Assembly (NCBI GenBank): GCA_029168955.1
Contig: JAPDOI010001156.1
Coordinates: forward strand, 62,001 to 126,000
Origin: Aplectana chamaeleonis
Taxonomy: Eukaryota > Nematoda > Chromadorea > Rhabditida > Cosmocercidae
Length of the DNA stretch: 64,000 nucleotides
Reading direction: 5' to 3'
The notes below the pieces were generated by a model. It saw only the letters and a list, made by a program, of their open reading frames with translations. It ran no database searches and was not told the DNA's origin. Position numbers and translations under genes: made by a program. Every line of letters starts with the position of its first letter. Within the stretch, counting starts at the first letter, position 1. Of this stretch, positions 36,840 to 49,900 are shown piece after piece.

Positions 36840-37990
36840 CTTTCTACGGCGTCCTACGCACTTCCACTTGAGTCCCGCACACTTTCTACGTCGTCCGGCG
36901 CACTCTACCTTGGGTCCCACACACTTTCTACGGCGTCCGGCGCACTCTACCTTGGGTCCCGCACACTTTCTACGGAGTCCTACGCACTTCCACTTGAGTC
37001 CCGCACACTTTCTACGTCGTCAGGCGCACTCTACCTTGGGTCCCGCACACATTCTACGTCGTCCGGCGCACTCTACCTTGGGTCCCACACACTTTCTACG
37101 GCGTCCGGCGCACTCCACCTTGGGTCCCACACACTTTCTACGGCGTCTAGCGCACTCTACCTTGGGTCCCGCACACTTTCTACGGCGTCCTACGCACTTC
37201 CACTTGAGTCCCGCACACTATCTACGTCGTCCGGCGCACTCTACCTTGGGTCCCACACACATTCTACGGCGTCCGGCGCACTCTACCTTGGGTCCCACAC
37301 ACTTCCTGCGGCGTCCTGCGCATTTCCACTTGAGTCTCGCACACTTTCTACGGCGTACTGCGCACTCCCAATTGGGTCCCGCACACATTCTATGGCGTCA
37401 CGCGCACTCCCACTTGGGTCACGCACACTTTTCTACGGCGTCCGGCGCCCTCTACCTTGGATCCCACACACTTTCTACGGCGTCCGGCGCACTCTACCTT
37501 GGGTCCCACACACTTTCTACGGCGTCCGGCGCACTCTACCTTGGGTCCCGAACACTTTCTACGGCGTCCCGCGCACTCTACCTTGGGTCCCACACACTTT
37601 CTACGGCGTCCTACGCACTTCCACTTGGGTCCCGCACACTTTCTACGGCGTCCGGCGCACTCTACCTTGGGTCTTGCACACTTTCTACGTCGTCCGGCGC
37701 ACTCTACCTTGGGTCCCACACACTTTCTACGGCGTCCGGCGCTCTCTACCTTGGGTCCCACACACTTCCTGCGGCGTCCTGCGCATTCCCACTTGAGTCC
37801 CGCACACTTTCTACGGCGTACTGCGCACTCCCAATTGGGTCCCGCACACATTCTTCGGCGTTTTGCGCAGTTCCACTTGGATCCCGCACGCTTCCTAAGA
37901 CGTCCGGCGCACTCGCATTTGGGTCCCGCACACTTCCTACGGCGTCCCGCGCATTCCCTTTTGAGTCTCGCACACTTTCTATGGCGCCCC
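36840..37990 (+). repeat. duplicated segment with 1,344-bp offset, copy 1
   Basis: About 1.15 kb whose variant order recurs 1,344-1,345 bp downstream (32 monomers). Diagnostic monomers are GTCAGGCGCACTC, CGCACACATTCTACGTCG, GGCGTCTAGCGCACTC, CACATTCTATGGCGTCACGC (at about 37,386) and CTTCCTAAGACGTCC (37,891). Confidence 0.85.
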
Positions 37991-38183
37991 GCGCACTCCC
38001 ACTTGGGTCACGCACACTTTCTACGGCGTCCGGCGCACTCTACCTTGGGTCCCACACACTTTCTACGGCGTCCGGCGCACTCTATCTTGGGTCCCACACA
38101 CTTTCTACGGCGTCCGGCGCACTCTACCTTGGGTCCCACACACTTTCTACGGCGTCCGGCGCACTCTACCTTGGGTCCCGCAC

Positions 38184-39335
38184 ACTTTCTACGGCGTCCA
38201 ACGCACTTCCACTTGAGTCCCGCACACTTTCTACGTCGTCCGGCGCACTCTACCTTGGGTCCCACACACTTTCTACGGCGTCCGGCGCACTCTACCTTGG
38301 GTCCCGCACACTTTCTACGGCGTCCTACGCACTTCCACTTGAGTCCCGCACACTTTCTACGTCGTCAGGCGCACTCTACCTTGGGTCCCGCACACATTCT
38401 ACGTCGTCCGGCGCACTCTACCTTGGGTCCCACACACTTTCTACGGCGTCCGGCGCACTCCACCTTGGGTCCCACACACTTTCTACGGCGTCTAGCGCAC
38501 TCTACCTTGGGTCCCGCACACTTTCTACGGCGTCCTACGCACTTCCACTTGAGTCCCGCACACTTTCTACGTCGTCCGGCGCACTCTACCTTGGGTCCCA
38601 CACACATTCTACGGCGTCCGGCGCACTCTACCTTGGGTCCCACACACTTCCTGCGGCGTCCTGCGCATTTCCACTTGAGTCTCGCACACTTTCTACGGCG
38701 TACTGCGCACTCCCAATTGGGTCCCGCACACATTCTATGGCGTCACGCGCACTCCCACTTGGGTCACGCACACTTTTCTACGGCGTCCGGCGCCCTCTAC
38801 CTTGGATCCCACACACTTTCTACGGCGTCCGGCGCACTCTACCTTGGGTCCCACACACTTTCTACGGCGTCCGGCGCACTCTACCTTGGGTCCCGCACAC
38901 TTTCTACGGCGTCCGGCGCACTCTACCTTGGGTCCCACACACTTTCTACGGCGTCCTACGCACTTCCACTTGGGTCCCACACACTTTCTACGGCGTCCGG
39001 CGCACTCTACCTTGGGTCCCGCACACTTTCTACGTCGTCCGGCGCACTCTACCTTGGGTCCCACACACTTTCTACGGCGTCCGGCGCTCTCTACCTTGGG
39101 TCCCACACACTTCCTGCGGCGTCCTGCGCATTCCCACTTGAGTCCCGCACACTTTCTACGGCGTACTGCGCACTCCCAATTGGGTCCCGCACACATTCTT
39201 CGGCGTTTTGCGCAGTTCCACTTGGATCCCGCACGCTTCCTAAGACGTCCGGCGCACTCGCATTTGGGTCCCGCACACTTCCTACGGCGTCCCGCGCATT
39301 CCCTTTTGAGTCTCGCACACTTTCTATGGCGCCCC
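38184..39335 (+). repeat. duplicated segment with 1,344-bp offset, copy 2
   Basis: Partner of 36,840-37,990, with CACATTCTATGGCGTCACGC at about 38,731 and CTTCCTAAGACGTCC at 39,235. A third CTTCCTAAGACGTCC lies at 40,582, a further 1,347 bp on, but the monomers leading up to it differ, so only the right end of a third copy is preserved. Confidence 0.85.
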
Positions 39336-42300
39336 CGCGCACTCCCACTTGGGTCACGCACACTTTTCTACGGCGTCCGGCGCCCTCTACCTTGGGTCCC
39401 ACACACTTTCTACGGCGTCCGGCGCACTCTATCTTGGGTCCCACACACTTTCTACGGCGTCCGGCGCAGTCTACCTTGGGTCCCACACACTTTCTACGGC
39501 GTCCGGCGCACTCTACCTTGGGTCCCGCACACTTTCTACGGCGTCCTACGCACTTCCACTTGAGTCCCGCACACTTTCTACGTCGTTCGGCGCACTCTAC
39601 CTTGGGTCCCACATACTTTCTACGGCGTCCGGCGCACTCTACCTTGGGTCCCACACACTTTCTACGGCGTCCGGCGCACTCTACCTTGGGTCCCGCACAC
39701 TTTCTACGGCGTCCTACGCACTTCCACTTGGGTCCCGCACACTTTCTACGGCGTCCGGCGCACTCTACCTTGGGTCCCGCACACTTTCTACGTCGTCCGG
39801 CGCACTCTACCTTGGGTCCCACACACTTTCTACGGCGTCCGGCGCACTCTACCTTGGGTCCCACACACTTCCTGCGGCGTCCTGCGCATTCCCACTTGAG
39901 TCCCGCACACTTTCTACGGCGTACTGCGCACTCCCAATTGGGTCCCGCACACATTCTTCGGCGTTTTGCGCAGTTCCACTTGGATCCCGCACGCTTCCTA
40001 CGACGTCCGGCGCACTCGCATTTGGCTCCCGCACACTTCCTACGGCGTCCTACGCACTTCCACTTGAGTCCCGCACACTTTCTACGTCGTCCGGCGCACT
40101 CTACCTTGGGTCCCGCACACTTTCTACGTCGTCCGGCGCACTCTACCTTGGGTCCCACACACTTTCTACGGCGTCCGGCGCACTCTACCTTGGGTCCCAC
40201 ACACTTTCTACGGCGTCTGGCGCACTCTACCTTGGGTCCCGCACACTTTCTACGGCGTCCCGCGCACTCTACCTTGGGTCCCACACACTTTCTACGGCGT
40301 CCTACGCACTTCCACTTGGGTCCCGCACACTTTCTACGGCGTCCGGCGCACTCTACCTTGGGTCCCGCACACTTTCTACGTCGTCCGGCGCACTCTACCT
40401 TGGGTCCCACACACTTTCTACGGCGTCCGGCGCACTCTACCTTGGGTCCCACACACTTCCTGCGGCGTCCTGCGCATTCCCACTTGAGTCCCGCACACTT
40501 TCTACGGCGTACTGCGCACTCCCAATTGGGTCCCGCACACATTCTTCGGCGTTTTGCGCAGTTCCACTTGGATCCCGCACGCTTCCTAAGACGTCCGGCG
40601 CACTCGCATTTGGGTCCCGCACACTTCCTACGGCGTCCCGCGCATTCCCTTTTGAGTCTCGCACACTTTCTATGGCGCCCCCGCGCACTCCCACTTGGGT
40701 CACGCACACTTTTCTACGGCGTCCGGCGCACTTCCACTTGGGTCCCGCACACTTTCTACGGCGTCCGGCGCACTTTACCTTGGGTCCCACACACTTTCTA
40801 CGGCGTCTGGCGCACTCCCACTTGGGTCCCACACACTTTCTACAGCGTCCGGCGCACTCTACCTTGGGTCCCACACACTTTCTGCGGCGTCCTGCGCATT
40901 CCCACTTGAGTCCCGCACACTTTCTACGGCGTACTGCGCACTCCCAATTGGGTCCCGCACACATTCTTCGGCGTTTAGCGCACTTCTACTTGGGTCCCGC
41001 ACGCTTCCTACGACGTCCGGCGCACTCGCATTTGGCTCCCGCACACTTCCTACGGCGTCCTACGCACTTCCACTTGAGTCCCGCACACTTTCTACGTCGT
41101 CCGGCGCACTCTACCTTGGGTCCCGCACACTTCCTACGGCGTCCTTCGCATTTCCACTTGAGTCCCGCACACTTTCTACGGCGTACTGCGCACTCCCAAT
41201 TGGGTCCCGCACACATTCTTCGGCGTTTTGCGCAGTTCCACTTGGATCCCGCACGCTTCCTACGACGTCCGGCGCACTCGCATTTGGGTCCCGCACACTT
41301 CCTACGGCGTCCCGCGCATTCCCTTTTGAGTCTCGCACACTTTCTATGGCGCCCCCGCGCACTCCCACTTGGGTCACGCACACTTTTCTACGGCGTCCGG
41401 CGCCCTCTACCTTGGGTCCCACACACTTTCTACGGCGTCCGGCGCACTCTACCTTGGGTCCCACACACTTTCTACGGCGTCCGGCGCACTCTACCTTGGG
41501 TCCCGCACACTTTCTACGGCGTCCTACGCACTTCCACTTGAGTCCCGCACACTTTCTACGTCGTTCGGCGCACTCTACCTTGGGTCCCACATACTTTCTA
41601 CGGCGTCCGGCGCACTCTACCTTGGGTCCCACACACTTTCTACGGCGTCCGGCGCACTCAACCTTGGGTCCCGCACACTTTCTACGGCGTCCTACGCACT
41701 TCCACTTGGGTCCCGCACACTTTCTACGGCGTCCGGCGCACTCTACCTTGGGTCCCGCACACTTTCTACGCCGTCCGGCGCACTCTACCTTGGGTCCCAC
41801 ACACTTTCTACGGCGTCCGGCGCACTCTACCTTGGGTCCCACACACTTCCTGCGGCGTCCTGCGCATTCCCACTTGAGTCCCGCACACTTTCTACGGCGT
41901 ACTGCGCACTCCCAATTGGGTCCCGCACACATTCCTCGGCGTTTTGCGCAGTTCCACTTGGATTCCGCACGCTTCCTACGACGTCCGGCGCACTCGCATT
42001 TGGCTCCCGCACACTTCCTACGGCGTCCTACGCACTTCCACTTGAGTCCCGCACACTTTCTACGTCGTCCGGCGCACTCTACCTTGGGTCCCGCACACTT
42101 TCTACGTCGCCCGGCGCACTCTACCTTGGGTCCCACACACTTTCTACGGCGTCCGGCGCACTCTACCTTGGGTCCCACACACTTTCTACGGCGTCCGGCG
42201 CACTTCCACTTGGGTCCCGCACACTTTCTACGGCGTCCGGCGCACTCTACCTTGGGTCCCGCACACTTTCTACGTCGTCCGGCGCACTCTACCTTGGGTC

Positions 42301-43999
42301 CCACACACTTTCTACGGCGTCCGGCGCACTCTACCTTGGGTCCCACACACTTCCTGCGGCGTCCTACGCACTCTACCTTGAGTCCCGCACTCTTTCTACG
42401 GCGTACTGCGCACTCCCAATTGGGTCCCGCACACATTCTTCGGCGTTTTGCGCAGTTCCACTTGGATCCCGCACGCTTCCTACGACGTCCGGCGCACTCG
42501 CATTTGGCTCCCGCACACTTCCTACGGCGTCCTACGCACTTCCACTTGAGTCCCGCACACTTTCTACGTCGTCCGGCGCACTCTACCTTGGGTCCCGCAC
42601 ACTTTCTACGTCGTCCGGCGCACTCTACCTTGGGTCCCACACACTTTCTACGGCGTCCGGCGCACTCTACCTTGGGTCCCGCACACTTTCTACGGCGTCC
42701 TACGCACTTCCACTTGAGTCCCGCACACTTTCTACGTCGTCCGGCGCACTCTACCTTGGGTCCCACACACTTTCTACGGCGTCCGGCACACTCTACCTTG
42801 GGTCCCGCACACTTTCTACGGCGTCCTACGCACTTCCACTTGAGTCCCGCACACTTTCTACGTCGTCCGGCGCACTCTACCTTGGGTCCCGCACACTTTC
42901 TACGTCGTCCAGCGCACTCTACCTTGGGTCCCGCACACTTTCTACGGCGTCCTACGCACTTCCACTTGAGTCCCGCACACTTTCTACGTCGTCAGGCGCA
43001 CTCTACCTTGAGTCCCGCACACATTCTACGTCGTCCGGCGCACTCTACCTTGGGTCCCACACACTTTCTACGGCGTCCGGCGCACTCTACCTTGGGTCCC
43101 ACACACTTTCTACGGCGTCTAGCGCACTCTACCTTGGGTCCCGCACACTTTCTACGGCGTCCTACGCACTTCCACTTGAGTCCCGCACACTTTCTACGGC
43201 GTCCTACGCACTTCCACTTGAGTCCCGCACACTTTCTACGTCGTCCGGCGCACTCTACCTTGGGTCCCACACACTTTCTACGGCGTCCGGCGCACTCTAC
43301 CTTGGGTCCCGCACACTTTCTACGGCGTCCTACGCACTTCCACTTGAGTCCCGCACACTTTCTACGTCGTCCGGCGCACTCTACCTTGGGTCCCGCACAC
43401 TTTCTACGTCGTCCGGCGCACTCTACCTTGGGTCCCGCACACTTTCTACGTCGTCCGGCGCACTCTACCTTGGGTCCCGCACACTTTCTACGGCGTCCTA
43501 CGCACTTCCACTTGAGTCCCGCACACTTTCTACGTCGTCCGGCGCACTCTACCTTGGGTCCCACACACATTCTACGGCGTCCGGCGCACTCTACCTTGCG
43601 TCCCACATATTTTCTGCGGCGTCCTGCGCATTTCCACTTGAGTCTCGCACACTTTCTACGGCGTACTGCGCACTCCCAATTGGGTCCCGCACACATTCTT
43701 CGGCGTTTTGCGCAGTTCCACTTGGATCCCGCACGCTTCCTACGACGTCCGGCGCACTCGCATTTGGCTCCCGCACACTTCCTACGGCGTCCTACGCACT
43801 TCCACTTGAGTCCCGCACACTTTCTACGTCGTCCGGCGCACTCTACCTTGAGTCCCGCACACTTTCTACGTCGTCCGGCGCACTCTACCTTGGGTCCCGC
43901 ACACTTGCTACGGCGTCCTTCGCATTTCCACTTGAGTCCCGCACACTTTCTACGGCGTACTGCGCACTCCCAATTGGGTCCCGCACACATTCTTCGGCG

Positions 44000-46900
44000 T
44001 TTTGCGCAGTTCCACTCTGATCCCGCACGCTTCCTACGACGCCCGGCGCACTCGCATTTGGGTCCCACACACTTCCTACGGCGTCCCGCGCATTCCCATG
44101 AGTCCCGCACACTTTCTACGGCGTCCCGCGCACTCTACCTTGGGTCCCGCACACTTTCTACGGCGTCCTGCGCACTCCCACCTTGGGTCCCGCACACTTT
44201 CTACGGCGTCCGGCGCACTCCACCTTGGGCCCCCCACACTTGCTACGGCGTCCGGCGCACTCTGCCTTGGGTCCCACACACTTTCTATGGCGTCCGGCGC
44301 ACTCTACCTTGGGTCCCGCATACTTTCTACGGCGTCCTACGCACTCCCACTTGGGTCCCACACACTTTATGCGTAGTCTGGCGCACTCTACCTTGGGTCC
44401 CGCACACTTTCTACGGCGTCCGGCGCACTCTACCTTGGGTCCCGCACACTTTCTACGGCGTCCGGCGCACTTCCACTTGGGTCCCACACACTTTCTACGC
44501 GGCCGGCGCACTCTACCTTGGGTCCCGCACACTTTCTACGGCGTCCGGCGCACTCTGCCTCGGGTCCCACACACTTTCTACAGCGTCCGGCGCACTCTAC
44601 CTTGGGTCCCGCACACTTTCTACGGCGTCCGGCGCACTCTACCTTGGGTCCCGCACACTTTTTACGGCGTACTGCGCACTCCCAATTGGATCCCGCACAC
44701 ATTCTTACGCGTTTGCCGCACTTCCACTTGGGTCCCGCACCCTTCCTCCGTCGTCCGCCGCACTCCCATCTGGCTCCCACCCACCTCCTGCGCCGTCCCA
44801 CGCACTTCCACTTGAGTCCCGCACACTTTCTACGTCGTCCGGCGCACTCTACCTTGGGTCCCGCAACACTTTCTACGGCGCCCGGCGCACTCTACCTTGG
44901 GTCCCACACACTTTCTACGGCGTCCGGCGCACTCTACCTTGGGTCCCGCACACTTTCTACGGCGTCCGGCACACTCTACCTTGGGTCCCACACACTTTCT
45001 TCGGCGTCTTGCGCACTCCCACTTGGGTTCCGCACACTTTCTACGGCGTCCTACGCACTTCCACTTGAGTCCCGCACACTTTCCACGGCGTCCTGTTCAC
45101 TTTCACTTGGGTCCCGCACACTTTCTACGACGTACTGCGCACTCCCACCTGGGTCCCGCACACTTTCTACGGCGTCCTGCGCACTCCACTTGGGTCCCGC
45201 ATCACTTTCTACGGCGTCCGGCGCACTCCCACCTTGGGTCCCGCACACTTTCTACGGCGTCCTGCGCACTTCCACTTGGGTCCCGCACACTTTCTACGGC
45301 GTCCGGCGCACTCCTACCTGGGTCCCGCACACTTTCTACGGCGTCCGGCGCACTTCCTACCTTGGGTCCCGCACACTTTCTACGGCGTCCGGCGCACTCT
45401 ACCTTGGGTCCCACACACTTTCTACGGCGTCCGGCGCACTTCTACCTTGGGTCCCACACACTTTCTACGGCGTCCGGCGCACTTCCACTTGGGTCCCGCA
45501 CACCTTTCTACGGCGTCCGGCGCACTCTACCACTTGGGTCCCGCACACTTTCTACGGCGTCCGGCGCACTCCACCTTGGGTCCCACACACTTTCTACGGC
45601 GTCCAGCGCACTCCCCCTTGAGCCCAACACACTTCCTACGGCGTCCGGCGCACTGCACTCTGAGTCCCGCACACTTTCTACGGCGTCCGGCGCACTCTAC
45701 CTTGGGTCCCTGCACACTTTCTACGTCGTCAGGCGCACTCTACCTTGAGTCCCGCACACATTCTACGTCGTCCGGCGCACTCTACCTTGGATCCCGCACA
45801 CTTTCTACGGCGTCCGGCGCACTCTACCTTGGGTCCCGCACACTTTCTACGTCGTCCGGCGCACTCTACCTTGGGTCCCACACACTTTCTACGGCGTCCG
45901 GCGCACTCTACCTTGGGTCCCGCACATTTCCTATGGCGTCCTGAGCACTCCCACTTGGGTTCCGCACACTTTCTACGGCGTCCTACGCACTTCCACTTGG
46001 GTCCCGCACACTTTCTACGGCGTCCGGCGCACTCTACCTTGGGTCCCGCACACTTTCTACGGCGTCCGGTGCACTCTACCTTGGGTCCCACACACTTCCT
46101 GCGGCGTCCTACGCACTTCCACTTGAGCCCCGCACACTTTCTACGTCGTCCGGCGCACTCTACCTTGGGTCCCGCACACTTTCTACGTCGTCCGGCGCAC
46201 TCTACCTTGGGTCCCGCACCCTTTCTACGGCGTCCGGCGCACTCCTACCTTGGGTCCCGCACACTTTCTACTGGCGTCCTACGCACTTCCACTCTGGTCC
46301 CGGCATGCCACCTCCCACACACTTCTACGGCGTCCTAGCGCACTTCTACCTTGGGTCCCGCACACTTTCTACGTCGTCCGGCGCACTCTCTACCTTGGGT
46401 CCCACACACCTTCTACGGCGTCCGGCGCACTCACCTTAGGTCCCACACACTTCTTTCTGCGGCGTCCGGCGCACTCTACCTTGAGTCCCGCACACTTTCT
46501 ACGGCGTCCGGGCGCACTCTCCACCTTGGGTCCCGCACACTTTCTTTACGGCGTCCGGCGCACTCTACCTTGGGTCCCGCACACTTTCTACGGCGTCCGG
46601 CGCACTCGCATTTGGGTCCAACACACTTCCTACGGCGTCCGGCGCACTCTGCCTTGGGTCCCACACACTTTGTGCGGGATCCGGCGAACTCTACCTAGGG
46701 TCCCGCACACTTTCTAGGGCATCCGGCGCACTCTACTTTGAGTCCCGCACACTTTCTACGGCGTACTGCGCACTCCCACTGGGTCCCGCACACATTCTTA
46801 CGGCGTTTTGCGCACTTCCACTTGGATCCCGCACGCTTCCTACGACGTCCGGCGCACTCGCATTTGGGTCCCACACACGTCCCGCACACTTTCTACGGCG

Positions 46901-49900
46901 TCCGGCGCACTCCCACCTTGGGTCCCACACACTTTCTACGGCGTCCGGCGCACTCTCACTTGGGTCCCGCACACTTTCTACGGCGTCCGGCGCACTCACC
47001 TGGGTCCCGCACACTTTCACGGCGTCCGGCGCACTCTACCTTGGGTCCCGCACACTTTCTACGGCGTCCTTGCGCACTCCCACCTGGGTCCCGCACACTT
47101 TCTACGGCGTCCTACGCACTCCACTTGGGTCCCGCACACTTTCTACGGCGTCCGGCGCACTCCACCTTGGGTCCCACACACTTTCTACGGCGTCCGGCGC
47201 ACTCTACCTTGGGTCCCGCACACTTTCTACGGCGTCCCTGCGCACTCTCCACTTGGGTCCCGCACACTTTCTACGGCGTCCGGCGCACTCTACCTTGGGT
47301 CCCGCACACTTTCTACGTCGTCCGGCGCACTCTACCTTGGGTCCCGCACACTTTCTACGGCGTCCGGCGCACTCTACCTTGGGTCCCACACACTTCTGCG
47401 TCGTCCGGCGCACTCTCCCTTGGGTCCCGCACACTTCCTACGGCGTCCGGCGCCCTCTAGCATGGGTCCCGCACACTTTCTACGGCATCCTACGCACTTC
47501 CACTTGGATCCCTCCCACTTTCTACGGCGTCCGGCACACTTCACCGTTGGGTCCCGCACACTCCCACTTCTACGGCGTCCGGCGCACTCTACCTTGGGCC
47601 CCGCACACTTTCTACGGCGTCCGGCGCCCTCTACCTTGTGTCCCGCACCCTTTTACGGCGTCCGGCGCACTCTACCTTGAGTCCCGCACACTTTCTACGG
47701 CGTCCGTCACACTCTACCTTGGGTCCCACACACTTCCTACGGCGTCCCGCGCATTCCCACTTGGGTCCCGCACACTTCCTGCGGCGTCCGGCGCATTACC
47801 ACTTGAGTCCTGCACACTTTCTACGGCGTACTGCGCACTCCCAATTGGGTCCCGCACACATTCTTCGGCGTTTGGCGCACTTCTACTTGGATCCCGCACG
47901 CTTCCTACGACGTCCGGCGCACTCGCATTTGGGTCCCACACACTTCCTGCGGCGTCCTGCGCATTCCCACTTGAGTCCCGCACACTTTCTACGGCGTCCG
48001 GCGCACTCTACCTTGGGTCTCACACACTTTCTACGGCGTCCGGCGCACTCTACCTTGGGTCCCACACACTTTCTACGGCGTCCTGCACACTCTACCTTGG
48101 GTCTCGCACACTTTCTACGGCGTCCGGCGCACTTCCACCAGAGTCCCGCACACTTTCTACGGCGTCCGGCGCACTCTACCTTGGGTCCCGCACACTTTCT
48201 ACGGCGTCCTACGCACTTCCACATGGGTCCCGCACACTTTCTACGGCGTCCGGCGCACTCCACCTTGGGTCCCGCACACTTTCTACGGCGTCCGCGCACT
48301 CCACCTTGGGTCCCGCACACTTTCTACGGCGTCCTACGCACTTCCACTTGGGTCCCGCACACTTTCTTCGGCGTTTGGCGCACTCTCCACTTGGGTCCCG
48401 CACACTTCCTACGGCGTCCGGCGTTGGGTCCCGCGCATTTCCTACGGCGTCCGGCGCACTCTACCTTGGGTCCCGCACACTTTCTACGGCGTCCGGCGCA
48501 CTCTACCTTGGGTCCCGCACACTTTCTTCGGTGTCCGGCGCACTCTGCCTTGGGTCCCGCACACTTTCTTCGGTGTTCGGCGCACTCTACCTCGGGTCCC
48601 ACACACTTTCTACGGTGTCCGGCGCACTTCCACTTGGGTCCCGCACACTTTCTACGGCGTCCGGCGCACTTCTACCTTGGGTCCCACACACTTTCTACGG
48701 CGTCCGGCGCACTCTACCTTGGGTCCCGCACACTTTCTACGGCGTCCTACGCACTTCCACTCTGGGTCCCGCACACTTTCTACGGCGTCCGGCGCACTCT
48801 ACCTTGGGTCCCGCACACTTTCTACGGCGTCCGGCGCACTCTACCTTGGGTCCCGCACATCTTTCTACAGCGTCCGGCGCACTCTACCTTGGGTCCCGCA
48901 CACTTCCTGCGGCGTCCGGCGCACTCTACCTTGGGTCCCGCACACTTTCTACGGCGTCCGGCGCACTCTACCTTGGGTCCCGCACACATTCTACGTCGTC
49001 CGGCGCGCTTCCACTTGGGTCCCGCACACATTCTACGTCGTCGGCCGCACTCTACCTTGGGTCCCGCACACTTTCTACGGCGTCCGGCGCGCTTCCACTT
49101 GGGTCCCGCACACATTCTACGTCGTCGGTCGCACTCTACCTTGGGTCGCGCACACTTTCTATGGCGTCCTGCGCACTCCCATTTAGGTCCCACACACTTC
49201 CTGCGGCGTCCTGCGCATTCCCACTCAAGTCCCGCACACTTTCTACGGCGTACTGCGCACTCCCAATTGGGTCCCGCACACATTCTTCGGCGTTTGGCGC
49301 ACTTCTACTTGGATCCCGCACGCTTCCTACGACGTCCGGCGCACTCGCATTTGGGTCCCACACACTTCCTGCGGCGTCCCGCGCACTCCCACTTGGGTCC
49401 CGCACACTTTCTACGGCGTTCTGCGCACTCCTACTTGGGTCCCGCACACTTTCTGCAGCGTCCGGCGCACTCTACCTTGGGTCCCGCACACTTTCACGGG
49501 TCCTACGGCGTCCACCGAGCACTTCACCTTGAGTCCCGCACACTTTCACGGCGTCCTGCGCACTCTCACTTGGGTCCCCACACTTTCTACGGCGTCCGGC
49601 GCACTCTACCTTGGGTCCCGCACACTTTTTACGGCGTCCTACGCACTTCCACTTGGGTCCCGCAAACTTTCTACGTCGTCCGGCGTATTCTACCTTGGAT
49701 CCCGCACACTTTCTACGACGTCCGGCGCACTCTACCTTGGGTCCCGCACACTTTCTACGGCGTCCTACGCACTTCCACTTGGGTCCCGCACACTTTCTAC
49801 GTAGTCCGGCGCACTTTACCTTTGGTCCCACGCACTTTCTACGGCGTCCAGCGCACTCTACCTGGGTTCCGCACACTTTCTACGGCGTCCGGCGCCCTCT

